A DNA stretch of 64,000 nt from Croceicoccus sp. YJ47 (GTDB taxonomy: Bacteria > Pseudomonadota > Alphaproteobacteria > Sphingomonadales > Sphingomonadaceae): positions 1,120,501-1,184,500 of the forward strand of contig NZ_CP067087.1 of the NCBI RefSeq assembly GCF_016745095.1, in the 5' to 3' direction. The notes under the pieces are model-generated. The model made no database searches and was not told where the DNA came from. It saw only the letters and a list, made by a program, of their open reading frames with translations. Below, one piece after another: positions 41,939 through 49,501 of the stretch. Positions within the stretch are counted from its first letter, which is position 1. Every line of letters begins with the position of its first letter. The translations under genes were made by a program, and so were the position numbers.

Positions 41939-42516
41939 TGTGCGTCTCCTTCAGTGACGTTGGGGATGGGAAAGTCGGCAAGCGAGGCAAGCAGGACATA
42001 GTTTCCGTTGCCCGCTTCATCGGTCCAGACGGGCCGCGCCCGCCCGATGACATCGGCGCGTGCGACAGGCCCGAAATAACGCCCGTCAAAGCTGCCGGGG
42101 ACGCGCGTGTTCATCGCGAACAGTTCATCCGCAGCGATAGTTCGGCACCCTTCCCAGACCGGCAGTTCGCGTCCAAGGCTGTCGAGCCGACGCGCCGCTC
42201 CCGCAGCCGTCCCATTGATTGTGATCAGAAGGTCGTGCCGGCAGACCGTATCCCCGCCAAGCGCCGCGACCTCCTTGATGAGCGGAATGCCCGCAGGAAG
42301 ATAACCGCGCGAGGCGAGGTATCGCTGCAGCCTGGAAGAAGGTTCGATCGCGACGCGGTCGCCTATCTGAATAGCGGTCTTTGCGCCGATAGAGTACAGG
42401 CCAATCGGCACGCTGGCAGTCGCGTTCCAGACGAAAAGTCGCGAGAGCGGGAATGCAACGCTGGCTAGTGTCGCTGCCGCGACCATCCCTGCCAGAAAGG
42501 CGGTGCGCCGCCTCAT
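41935..42516 (-). CDS. traF: S26-family conjugative signal peptidase TraF
   Basis: A 193-residue membrane protease with one N-terminal transmembrane segment (TAFLAGMVAAATLASVAFPL). The catalytic Ser is in ATASVPIGLYSI and the catalytic Lys in LIKEVAALGGD. TraF of this type trims and may cyclise the TrbC pilin. ATG 42516 overlaps the DUF2840 stop by 4 bp. Confidence 0.92.
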   Translation of the reverse strand: MRRRTAFLAGMVAAATLASVAFPLSRLFVWNATASVPIGLYSIGAKTAIQIGDRVAIEPSSRLQRYLASRGYLPAGIPLIKEVAALGGDTVCRHDLLITINGTAAGAARRLDSLGRELPVWEGCRTIAADELFAMNTRVPGSFDGRYFGPVARADVIGRARPVWTDEAGNGNYVLLASLADFPIPNVTEGDAQ

Positions 42517-43205
42517 GATTGCAGCTTTCGCCGCCGCAGCCAGGCGCGATGGCGCGCAGGGGAATAGGAACGTGCCTGCATGCCCGCTGCCAGCCTGTTG
42601 TGGACATGACGCCAGTGGTCCGGAGCCACATCGCAGGGATCGATGCCGTGCTCCTCGATCGCATCGATCAGCGCAAAGGCCTGGCGGACTTTGGGCCAGC
42701 CTTTCACCGACAACAGGATTTGCGCGCCGGGATCGACCTGCGGCAATGTGGTCAACGGGTCGCCGATGCTGACGGCGCGGGCGATCGCGAACGCCGAGCG
42801 GATAGTCCCGTAATCGTTCGAAGCCCACCGAACCAAGGCAAAGACCTGTCCGGGAGCATAGCTTTCGATACGCGTCCGGCGATCAAGAATGCGCTCTTCA
42901 ACGGGCTTGCCGAACCGAAGCCAGTCTTCCTGCACGCCGCCGCGCCACACCAGTCTGACATGCGTGAGTGGCGGTTCACCGGTACCTGCGTCGACCCTTT
43001 CCGCGGGCGGAAGCGAAGCGCGCGCTGCGCTTTTGCACAGGCGTGGCTGTGTTAGCAGGAATCTGGAAGATTCCTTGTTAGCATTGTTAAGGGCTCCGCA
43101 AGCGCTGCGTTTCCGGCGAGTCGCGCGGGCTCTCGGTTCCTGATAGTCCGGGCATCGGGTTCCCGATCGTCCGAACGTTATGGTTCCTGATAGTCCGAAC
43201 ATCAC
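42513..43205 (-). CDS. DUF2840 family protein with an unclear start
   Basis: The DUF2840 domain is clear from LTHVRLVWRGGVQEDWLRFGKP to the C-terminal DPCDVAPDHWRHVHNRL...HRAWLRRRK (about 165 residues). No ATG, GTG or TTG exists in frame just before it. The only upstream ATG, at 43205, would read through the iteron repeats and a palindrome, which is unlikely to be real coding. The native 5' end was probably lost together with parA, which normally lies between repA and this gene. Confidence 0.75.
   Translation of the reverse strand: MMFGLSGTITFGRSGTRCPDYQEPRARATRRKRSACGALNNANKESSRFLLTQPRLCKSAARASLPPAERVDAGTGEPPLTHVRLVWRGGVQEDWLRFGKPVEERILDRRTRIESYAPGQVFALVRWASNDYGTIRSAFAIARAVSIGDPLTTLPQVDPGAQILLSVKGWPKVRQAFALIDAIEEHGIDPCDVAPDHWRHVHNRLAAGMQARSYSPARHRAWLRRRKLQS
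43050..43083. repeat. Palindrome flanked by TGTTAGCA repeats, candidate partition or origin site
   Basis: AGGAATCT and AGATTCCT are perfect 8-bp arms around GGA (43057-43075). TGTTAGCA occurs directly on both sides (43050-43057 and 43076-43083), with a further partial TGTTAAG after it. Location behind repA and next to iterons suggests a role in replication or partition. Confidence 0.5.
43135..43203. repeat. Three tandem iterons behind repA, candidate replication origin
   Basis: Three direct repeats with a period of about 23-24 bp follow the core GGTTCCTGATAGTCCG: copies start at 43135, 43158 (with two changes, GGTTCCCGATCGTCCG) and 43182. The last one overlaps the repA stop. Repeats of this kind are bound by replication initiators of the RepA type. 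Confidence 0.65.
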
Positions 43206-44086
43206 ACGCCCTTTTCCACAAGGGGCAGACCGATGCGGCGCCGCGCAGCTGTAAAGGGATCGACAGGCGTCGCGACGAACAGGAGGCGCTCGCGGCCGAA
43301 CTGGTGCTCAAGAGCGAGACTGTAGCCCGGCAGGGACTGGCGGCGGACGATGGTCCGCACTTCGAAAGCGAAGCGCTTCAATGGCGAGAGCGCGCCCGAT
43401 TTCACATGCAGGTGCGAAATGTCGAAACTCCACCCGCCCTTCTGCTTCCCGCCGTGTTTGCGAACGATGCGATAGAGCCAGCGTTCGAGACCGCCGGTGA
43501 GCGCGAAATAAGCCGGGTCGATGGTCAGGACGAGCGCACGGTCGAGCACGCCCTCGTAGAGCCAGTCTGGCAGGATCATTTCGATGCCGAGTGCGCGCCC
43601 CTTGTCATCGAGCCGTTCGCGCCATTCGTTGATCCAGGAAAATCGTCGGCGTCGCCGTGCTCCGTCCTGCCGGATCGAGGTGGCGATGCTGGTCGACTGC
43701 AATCGGTCGAGCGCCGCCTTCAGGCGCTCGTAGCCAGCTTTTCCGGTTCCGCGCCGGGTGAAGGTCAGGATTTCATGGGGCGTCGCAGCGATCAGGCGCG
43801 AGGTGGCTTTGCCGGCATCGCGCGCCTCGACGATCTGGCTCGCTACCCAGATCAGCACATCGGCATCCCAGATCGTAGCCATTCCATGCTCGGCGGTCGC
43901 TTCGACCAGAATGGCGACCTCGCCCATACGAAAGTCGATCGGCTTCACCCGCTTCGTCTTGGCAAGGCTGAAGAAAGGCCAGGCCATCAGGTCCTGGGCA
44001 TCGCGCGCGGCGATGTCGCTGCCCGCGCCGACGAACAGGTCGAGCTGTCCGGCCTCGCCGTCCGATGTCCTCAAGGAGCGCATCAT
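43202..44086 (-). CDS. repA: Replication initiator protein A
   Basis: A 294-residue RPA-type initiator. The conserved segments are MAWPFFSLAKTKRVKPIDF near the start, IWDADVLIWVASQIVEARD, and the winged-helix part HKHGGKQKGGWSFDISHLHVKSGALSPLKRFAFEVRTIV-like (my reading begins RKHGG). Such genes are common in alphaproteobacterial ICEs, where they allow transient replication after excision. It starts 6 bp after the excisionase-like gene. Confidence 0.9.
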   Translation of the reverse strand: MMRSLRTSDGEAGQLDLFVGAGSDIAARDAQDLMAWPFFSLAKTKRVKPIDFRMGEVAILVEATAEHGMATIWDADVLIWVASQIVEARDAGKATSRLIAATPHEILTFTRRGTGKAGYERLKAALDRLQSTSIATSIRQDGARRRRRFSWINEWRERLDDKGRALGIEMILPDWLYEGVLDRALVLTIDPAYFALTGGLERWLYRIVRKHGGKQKGGWSFDISHLHVKSGALSPLKRFAFEVRTIVRRQSLPGYSLALEHQFGRERLLFVATPVDPFTAARRRIGLPLVEKGV

Positions 44087-44092
44087 ACCGCC

Positions 44093-44365
44093 TCAGCGCC
44101 GGACCGGACCGGTGTAGCCGTCGATCCGCTTGGCAGGATGGACGATGCCCGTGCCCGGATCGCTGGTCGAACGGCGCAGGCCCTGCTCGGCCCAGGCGTC
44201 GAGATCTTCGGGCCGGTAAACGATGCGGCCTCCGAGCTTGTGGTATACCGGCCCTGTTCCATAGCATCTGTGCTTCTCGAGCGTGCGCGGCGAAAGCCCC
44301 AGATGCACCGCGGCATCGGGGGTGCGCAGGTAACGGGGGCGGACCGGATCGGGGACGGCGGGCAT
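44093..44365 (-). CDS. AlpA/excisionase-like helix-turn-helix protein (RdfS-like)
   Basis: A 90-residue protein with a MerR/AlpA-type HTH: YLRTPDAAVHLGLSPRTLEKHRCYGTGPVYHKLGGRIVYRPEDLDAWAE in pieces. It is the first gene of the transfer and replication operon, ahead of repA, DUF2840 and traF. In ICEMlSym(R7A) the excisionase RdfS is a small protein of this type, led by an FseA-controlled promoter and placed ahead of traF. A role as recombination directionality factor is therefore inferred. Confidence 0.75.
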   Translation of the reverse strand: MPAVPDPVRPRYLRTPDAAVHLGLSPRTLEKHRCYGTGPVYHKLGGRIVYRPEDLDAWAEQGLRRSTSDPGTGIVHPAKRIDGYTGPVRR

Positions 44366-44937
44366 TGTATGAGCTCCACGAGGCTTGGGTGGCTGCGGCT
44401 AACTGCCGCTGATTGCGGAGGGTGATGGCGCATGCCTTGGCAATGGGGGGAGCGACACAATGGTGCGTTCGGATTTGTCGCCCCTACCGGTAGTGGGCTC
44501 GCTAAGATCGAGGAGGGGCGACATCCGTGTAGAGCCCGGCGACATCGCGCCGCCCGGCAGGCTTTCGGCTGCAATGCCGAAAGGCCCGAAAGAGAAGGCG
44601 CACCTGCGAGAGAGGCAGCGGCCAAGGGCCTGTGGGAAGCAAGGCAAGCGGGGCATGTCGCGGCCGTAGCTTCCCGCTCGCCCGACCCGCTGCCGATTCG
44701 CAAGTGCGTGCGGGGCCCCGGAACGCATAATGCCGCACCCTCAGGAGCGCATCGCCAGATGCGCGGGACAGAGTGCGTCCCCAGCCCCGCTCGACATAGC
44801 CCGACGGACAGTGGGCCAGGCTGATACTCGGAGAAACGCCGGTTTCTACGGGATAGAAACCTTGACCCTGAAGCCCGGCCACTGAGACACATGAAAAAGG
44901 GCAGGAACCGCTGCTGGTCCCTGCCCTGCCGGATGAC
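44366..44937. promoter_or_regulatory. Gene-free leader of the transfer operon, with an inverted repeat
   Basis: No credible gene lies here. GGTTTCTA (44841-44848) and TAGAAACC (44854-44861) form a perfect 8-bp inverted repeat around CGGGA, and a further GAAAC precedes it. The part next to 44365 should hold the promoter of the excisionase-like gene, the expected FseA target. I could not identify its -10 and -35 boxes with confidence. Confidence 0.45.
44894..44926 (-). terminator. Rho-independent terminator after the 73-residue protein gene
   Basis: On the minus strand GGGCAGGGACC pairs with GGTTCCTGCCC around a short loop and is followed by TTTTT. It starts 11 bp after the stop of the gene at 44938. 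Confidence 0.85.
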
Positions 44938-45159
44938 TCAGAACTCGTCGAGCATTCCGCCATGGACGGTATGAACGACCCGGATCGCAAGATGCGGGGG
45001 CAGCGCGTTGTAGTCGCCTTCGTCGACCGCGCGATATCCGATCTCGTCATCCTCGATAACATGCTGGTCGAAGAAGCTGTGCAAGGCCCGTTGCTCGGCT
45101 GTTGCCAGAGCCTCGAAATAGTTGCGCGAGGGCAGTGTGCATTGCGTGAAATAGGTCAT
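44938..45159 (-). CDS. Small conserved-looking protein of unknown function
   Basis: A 73-residue acidic protein (MTYFTQCTLPSRNYFEALATAEQ...) with an AGGAGG site 7 bases before ATG. A clear terminator follows, so it is a complete single-gene unit. I do not recognise a family, and there is no transmembrane segment. Its place between the transfer operon leader and ssb suggests an element-maintenance or early-transfer function, by position only. Confidence 0.7.
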   Translation of the reverse strand: MTYFTQCTLPSRNYFEALATAEQRALHSFFDQHVIEDDEIGYRAVDEGDYNALPPHLAIRVVHTVHGGMLDEF

Positions 45160-45503
45160 GATAATCCTCCTGAAATCTGTCGTAAGACGACAGGAGGTCG
45201 GCGGATGGGCCTGGGCAGGCCGGGTCACAGGATCGCCTGCCAAGGCGACCGCGAAGCGGCGCAGGGGGTGACGATTTTGTCCGGTGCCGGATGCAATCCG
45301 GCGGCGGGCAAAATGGTGGGGCCCCTGTCGTCCTTGATGCGGGCGGCGCAGGACCATCATGCTGGAAGTGCGGTAAAGCCAGGCCAATCCAGTCCACCAC
45401 AATCGACGGCTTCGAATGAGCGCTGCCAGCATGGATCTGGCCATCTGGGCAAAGCTTGTCTGACCCAGGGAGAAAAGATCGAGCGAAAGGACAGGTGAAC
45501 AGC
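45160..45503. other. Gene-free stretch
   Basis: Between the small protein gene and the ssb terminator I see no frame with a ribosome site or family resemblance. The promoter of the 73-residue protein gene should lie in its left part. Confidence 0.4.
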
Positions 45504-45532
45504 AAAAAGGCCCTGCCGTTTCCGGCAGAGCC
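45504..45532 (-). terminator. Rho-independent terminator of ssb
   Basis: On the minus strand GGCTCTGCCG and CGGCAGGGCC pair around GAAA and are followed by TTTTT. It begins 29 bp after the ssb stop. Confidence 0.85.
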
Positions 45533-45560
45533 TCTTCGTATAGTGACGACCGGATCGATG

Positions 45561-45959
45561 TCAGTCGATCTCGGGAGCGTCGGTGTTGTCGTTGTCGTCA
45601 CCCGAGCCATTGCCGCGGGAGAGGAAGTCGACCTTGTCGGCGAGGATCTCGGTGCCGTAGCGCGTGACGCCGTCCTTGTCCTCCCACTGGGTGTAGTGGA
45701 TGCGGCCCTGGACACTGACCAGCTGGCCCTTGGAGCAATACTGGCCGACGGTCTTGGCGAGGCCGTTGAAACAGGTCACCCGGTGGAACTCGCTTTCCTT
45801 GGCGGTGTAACCGTTCTCGTCCTTGTAGGTCTTGCCGTCCTTGTCGCGTGCGGGGCGATCGGTGACGACGGTGATCCCGGTGACGTTGGTTCCGCCCTGG
45901 GTCTCGCGGGTTTCCGGATCGCGGGCGATGCGGCCAGTGAGGATTGCGATATTGGTCAT
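45561..45959 (-). CDS. ssb: Single-stranded DNA-binding protein
   Basis: A 132-residue protein with an N-terminal OB-fold: NIAILTGRIARDPETRETQGGTNVTGITVVTDRP, FHRVTCFNGLAKTVGQYCSKGQLVSVQGRIHYTQWEDKDG. A short acidic tail ends EID rather than the standard DDDIPF. SSBs on conjugative elements protect the incoming strand. It forms its own unit with a palindrome in the leader and a terminator behind. Confidence 0.93.
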   Translation of the reverse strand: MTNIAILTGRIARDPETRETQGGTNVTGITVVTDRPARDKDGKTYKDENGYTAKESEFHRVTCFNGLAKTVGQYCSKGQLVSVQGRIHYTQWEDKDGVTRYGTEILADKVDFLSRGNGSGDDNDNTDAPEID

Positions 45960-45985
45960 GAGATAAGTTCCTTCAGTTCCTCAAA

Positions 45986-46002
45986 CCGGAGACCATCTCC
46001 GG
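45986..46002. promoter_or_regulatory. Palindrome in the ssb leader
   Basis: CCGGAGA and TCTCCGG are perfect 7-bp arms around CCA, 27 bp upstream of the ssb start. It could be an operator or a leader hairpin. Confidence 0.35.
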
Positions 46003-46226
46003 CTTGCGAACATCCAGAAGAAGCAGGGCATGGGAGGACTGCACCGCAGGAGCGAAGCTCCAAGGGAAACCTGTTTATGACGGGTGGTGCGGGCAGGCAG
46101 CGCAGCTGCCAACACGGCCGGAAAGGAACGGGTTGCTGCCCTCAGCTGACCTGGTTCAGGACTGTTCGCGGCAAAAGCTGGATGGGTATCGGGCGTGGGT
46201 CTGAAGGTGCCAGGACCCTGCTGCAA

Positions 46227-46496
46227 TCAACCTACCCCATCGCCTTCCGATGCCGCCAGGAGATCCATGAAATTGCGGGCTGAATCCCGATCATCTGCCT
46301 TGTCGAACACGGCCTCGAGGTCGGGGGCAGACCCGAGCAGGTAGAGCATGGCCCACAAGGCAAAGCGCTTGCCCCGGTCATGCTCGAGACCGAGATCGAC
46401 CTGGCACCGCTCGATCCCCGATGCCAATGTCTCTGCGCCAACCATTCCGAGATCGGCAGTGCGGAAATAGCGGACGAGGAGCGTATCGAGGCCCAT
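46227..46496 (-). CDS. Small protein of unknown function
   Basis: An 89-residue protein with a hydrophobic patch (RFALWAMLYLLGSAPDLEAVF) and an acidic tail. The ribosome site is weak (AGAGA). It lies between ssb and another small gene on the same strand. I do not recognise a family. Confidence 0.6.
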   Translation of the reverse strand: MGLDTLLVRYFRTADLGMVGAETLASGIERCQVDLGLEHDRGKRFALWAMLYLLGSAPDLEAVFDKADDRDSARNFMDLLAASEGDGVG

Positions 46497-46567
46497 CGCA
46501 GTCTCTTCAGGTCAGCGATCCAGCCGCAGGCAGGAGCGCCAGGGTTCGAGGGCCGGTCATGCGTCGG

Positions 46568-46921
46568 TCAATCGGCTGAAGGTTCCTCGCGAAACCGTCG
46601 AGCGCGCTCGACAAAGTGCTCCATTTGTGTGGCAGCGTGCAAGGTTAGCGGATGCTGCGTCGCGTCGGCGCGTGGGGAGATGAACTCGGCCAGTTGTTCG
46701 ATCGCAGTGAGCTGATGATCGCTTGCCGTGGACAATAATCCTAGCACCATGTTTTCGAGCGCGATCACCCTTATGCGTAGCTGGATTATTTCGGCATCAG
46801 TGAGCGGAGGGATGTCCCATTTCTCGCAATCGGCCGCGAGGGCTTCCTGCGGCCCGCAAGGGAGCGCACCGCCTTCGTCTTCCCAGCGCGACAGCGCACC
46901 GGCCTTTCTTTTTTCGGCCAT
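46568..46921 (-). CDS. Small helical protein of unknown function, paralogue of the 49.1-kb gene
   Basis: A 117-residue protein from ATG 46921, with AAGGA upstream. The core IIQLRIRVIALENMVLGLLSTASDHQ is followed by ISPRADATQHPLTLHAATQMEHFVERARRF. The same pattern occurs in the protein at 49073-49408. The leucine-rich core could form a short coiled coil. No known domain is recognised. Confidence 0.7.
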   Translation of the reverse strand: MAEKRKAGALSRWEDEGGALPCGPQEALAADCEKWDIPPLTDAEIIQLRIRVIALENMVLGLLSTASDHQLTAIEQLAEFISPRADATQHPLTLHAATQMEHFVERARRFREEPSAD

Positions 46922-47028
46922 TGGCAGTTCCTTTCCATGTCCCACCTGGCGATTGGCAGCGCAATGCTTGCATAGCACGAAGCCATGCCGGGAAGCGCCT
47001 AGAACGTTGACAACGAAGACAAAGAGAC

Positions 47029-47123
47029 GGAACCCCGCGCGTTGGGTTGGTCTTCACGCGGGGTTCCAGAACGGCCCCATGGGCACCTGCGACCCGCAGG
47101 GCTTCGGGGGGAGGCGGGGCCGT
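47029..47123. repeat. Two strong inverted repeats in a gene-free stretch
   Basis: GGAACCCCGCG (47029-47039) pairs with CGCGGGGTTCC (47057-47067), an 11-bp perfect stem. ACGGCCCC (47071-47078) pairs with GGGGCCGT (47116-47123), followed by CCTTTTC. They may be terminators, but no plus-strand gene ends nearby. The stretch 46922-47206 has no gene. Confidence 0.4.
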
Positions 47124-47206
47124 CCTTTTCTGATATCCGGATTTCCGTCGCGATTGCTTGCAGACGATTTCTCCTGACTATCCTGACTGATGGACCATGC
47201 GCCGGA

Positions 47207-47614
47207 TTACATGCCTTCCATGTCGTGATCGGCCATCGAGGACATGTCATGGTCGGCATGGGGATCGGCGGGCGGGGTCGCCTCGCTCTCGGGTTGAGCG
47301 CGCGGTGCCGGCGCGGCGGATGTGGCAATTACGCGTGGTGCCGGTGAGGCGGCTCGCCGAGACGCGGGCGCGGCAGCATCGCCTTTCGAAAGAGCGTCCT
47401 GCCGCGCAGCCACTGACTCACTTTCGGAGGGAGAGGTTGCCGGGTCTGCAAGACCACCCTCGGGTGCCGTGCCGGGCATCACCGTCGCTTCGCCCATCGG
47501 CGACACCTCTGAGGTGGGTGTGCTCTTCTGCGCTTCGTCGCAAGCAGCAAGAGCGGACACTAGTGGCACAATCGCGAGAATCCCGAACGCCGCTTTTAAT
47601 CTGGAAGTACGCAT
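47207..47614 (-). CDS. Met/His-rich lipoprotein, probable copper binder
   Basis: A 135-residue protein with a lipoprotein signal (LAIVPLVSALAAC) giving a lipid-bound Cys near residue 24. A long Pro/Ala/Ser-rich linker follows, then the tail HADHDMSSMADHDMEGM, which can bind copper through Met and His. GGAG lies upstream of ATG 47614. It follows the DUF2231 gene by 14 bp. The family is unknown; metal binding is inferred from composition. Confidence 0.75.
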   Translation of the reverse strand: MRTSRLKAAFGILAIVPLVSALAACDEAQKSTPTSEVSPMGEATVMPGTAPEGGLADPATSPSESESVAARQDALSKGDAAAPASRRAASPAPRVIATSAAPAPRAQPESEATPPADPHADHDMSSMADHDMEGM

Positions 47615-47628
47615 GCTGTTCAACTCCT

Positions 47629-48300
47629 TCAGAGCCAGGAAATTCCGAGATGGTTTGGCCCATGCGCGAGCTCGCCGCCAAGGAAGCCCTGCACCAGAAT
47701 AAGTGCCGCCATCGAGAAGATAGCCGTACGCAACCATGCGCGGCTCTGGCTCGGCCTGCTCGCGAGGTATGCCATCGCAATACCGAGAACCGCGATCAGC
47801 ATACCGTTCCATCGATGCACCTGCATGACGGTATCGCCGCCGAACCATAGCCCGGTGTGAATCCATCCGAATAGTGCGGCTATCACCGCACCGGTCGCTC
47901 CGCCGTAAACGAGTACGCGCACCGCACTTTCCAGGCCCGCTCCTTTCCGGCGCATCACGAACAATTCGGTGGCCGCAGCCATGAGAAACAAGGCAATCGG
48001 GAAATGGATCGTTGCCGGATGCAGTTTTTTCAGGACGGCGATGACGCCGGAATCGCCCTCATCAGCATGGCCACCAGCCTCGTCATGGCCTCCACTTGCT
48101 TCGTCGTGCCCGGCTGAGGGCTCGCCAACCGCTCCGCCGTCGCCCATCTGCGCCATGGCCGCCTGGTCGTGCGCATCGCCATTCGCGGCGGCAGGCGCGG
48201 CGCTCGTCTCTTCGCCGTGTTTTTCGTCGCCATGAGCCTGAACTGGTCCGACGAAGAGCAAGCTGGCGGCCACGATAGCCATGAATTGTATTCGTTTCAT
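47629..48300 (-). CDS. DUF2231-like membrane protein with His-rich periplasmic part
   Basis: A 223-residue protein with a signal peptide (AIVAASLLFVGPVQAHGDEKHG), a His/Glu-rich stretch, then four hydrophobic segments beginning LHPATIHFPIALFLMAAATELF, the DUF2231 start. It is paired with the downstream lipoprotein. The His/Met composition and neighbours point to copper or another metal at the envelope, as inference. Confidence 0.75.
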   Translation of the reverse strand: MKRIQFMAIVAASLLFVGPVQAHGDEKHGEETSAAPAAANGDAHDQAAMAQMGDGGAVGEPSAGHDEASGGHDEAGGHADEGDSGVIAVLKKLHPATIHFPIALFLMAAATELFVMRRKGAGLESAVRVLVYGGATGAVIAALFGWIHTGLWFGGDTVMQVHRWNGMLIAVLGIAMAYLASRPSQSRAWLRTAIFSMAALILVQGFLGGELAHGPNHLGISWL

Positions 48301-48507
48301 TCTCTACGGGCTCCGGTCTTGGCGATGGTCGTGCGACCTATCGTGTCTGTAATGCTCTGCGAACCTTCATCTCTTGCGGTGATGGAGCGCGGCGATCGTC
48401 GACGCGTGAGGGTTCAAATTTTACTTACGAGATGGTCGGGCCTGGCACCGCGCCCTGGTAAGAGTGTGGCCAGGCTCAGGCACAAGCGAGAGCCCGGCCA
48501 CCGCCTC

Positions 48508-48894
48508 CTAATCGTCTTGCGCTATGTTCTCGTGAGCGGCCATCTGCTCCATCATGTCATGCATCATCATGCGCTGGTGACAGGCCGCCATCAAATCGGA
48601 ATTGTCCCCCTGCATCATCCCCGCCATGTGCTCCTGCATCGCTGTGCGGTGCTCGGCCATAAGCCTTTGGCGTTCGGCAGGATCGCTCGCCGCTCGGGCC
48701 TGCTGCATCAGCGCGCGCATTTCAGCCATCTTCTCGCGATGGGCCGTCATGGCCTCGGAATCCTGCATCATGTGGCTAGCGTGATCCTGCTGCTGTGCCG
48801 CAGCCTGAGCTCCGTGGTCATGCTGTTCCTGAGCCATCGCCGGAGTGGCTGTCAGACCAGTAGCGAGAATGAGAGCTAGAGCTGTCCGTTTCAT
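48508..48894 (-). CDS. Periplasmic Met/His-rich metal-binding protein
   Basis: A 128-residue protein with a signal peptide (ALALILATGLTATPAMAQ) and a helical mature part rich in Met and His (HASHMMQDSEAMTAHREKMAEM and CHQRMMMHDMMEQMAAHE). This is the composition of periplasmic copper carriers, and the helical pattern with LMAEHRTAMQEHM resembles the Spy/CpxP group loosely. It has its own site of the type TTGAGGG-N16-CGTA upstream, so it should be part of the metal regulon. Confidence 0.78.
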   Translation of the reverse strand: MKRTALALILATGLTATPAMAQEQHDHGAQAAAQQQDHASHMMQDSEAMTAHREKMAEMRALMQQARAASDPAERQRLMAEHRTAMQEHMAGMMQGDNSDLMAACHQRMMMHDMMEQMAAHENIAQDD

Positions 48895-48948
48895 AATCGA
48901 TTTCCTTTCGTCGGTCATGCGATGGGTGCTGTGCGCATTCATTCTCTT

Positions 48949-48975
48949 TACGCAGCCAACATCTCTTCCCCTCAA
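48949..48975 (-). promoter_or_regulatory. Candidate CnrH-like sigma promoter before the Met/His-rich protein gene
   Basis: On the minus strand TTGAGGG (48975-48969), a 16-bp spacer and CGTA (48952-48949), about 55 bp before the start codon at 48894. It matches four other sites in the window exactly in both boxes and spacing. Confidence 0.75.
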
Positions 48976-49072
48976 ACAATTACCGCGCCCACCGGAGACG
49001 GCTGAGCCGATCGCACAACCGGTTGCAGGAATGGGGTTTTTCGGTCACCCTTTTTGACCGAAGCCTGTAGAG

Positions 49073-49408
49073 ATGAATGAGACAGATCATGGTGACAACA
49101 GAGCCGTCGGAGAAGCAGTCGTGAGCACGGTCAATGAGAACGGCAGCTGGGATATCCCGGAGCCCGATCATGCCGAACTGGTGCAAATGCGCATTCGCCT
49201 CATAACTCTCGAGAACATAGTTCTCGGCCTTTTGTCCGGGGCGAGCGATGAACAGATCGAACAGATCAGGAAACGTGCGGACATGATCGAACCGCGCCCC
49301 GATGCGAGCCGGCATCCGCTTACCGAACTGGCAGCAGGTGACATGCGGAAATTTCTCGAACGCGCTGCTCGCATGGCCAAGACCGAGAGCCGCGAAGACC
49401 GTGACTGA
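49073..49408 (+). CDS. Small helical protein of unknown function, paralogue of the 46.6-kb gene
   Basis: A 111-residue protein. The segment LVQMRIRLITLENIVLGLLSGASDEQIEQIRKRADMIEPRPDASRHPLTELAAGDM, read in pieces, matches the protein at 46568-46921. The ribosome site is weak. It is divergent from the Met/His-rich protein gene, with 178 bp between. No domain is recognised; two copies in one element suggest a maintained function. Confidence 0.65.
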   Translation: MNETDHGDNRAVGEAVVSTVNENGSWDIPEPDHAELVQMRIRLITLENIVLGLLSGASDEQIEQIRKRADMIEPRPDASRHPLTELAAGDMRKFLERAARMAKTESREDRD

Positions 49409-49501
49409 TCCAGGCTTTGGGGCAGCAAGGGCGTTATGCAGGACGTGGAACTTCAGCCCGACGCTATTTCCTTGCGCACATCATTCCGGCGTATCCGCAG
49501 T

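Noticed and set aside
45201-45444. An upstream extension of the 73-residue protein gene to 168 codons
   Set aside because: The added part is Arg-rich, without a ribosome site, while ATG 45159 has AGGAGG.
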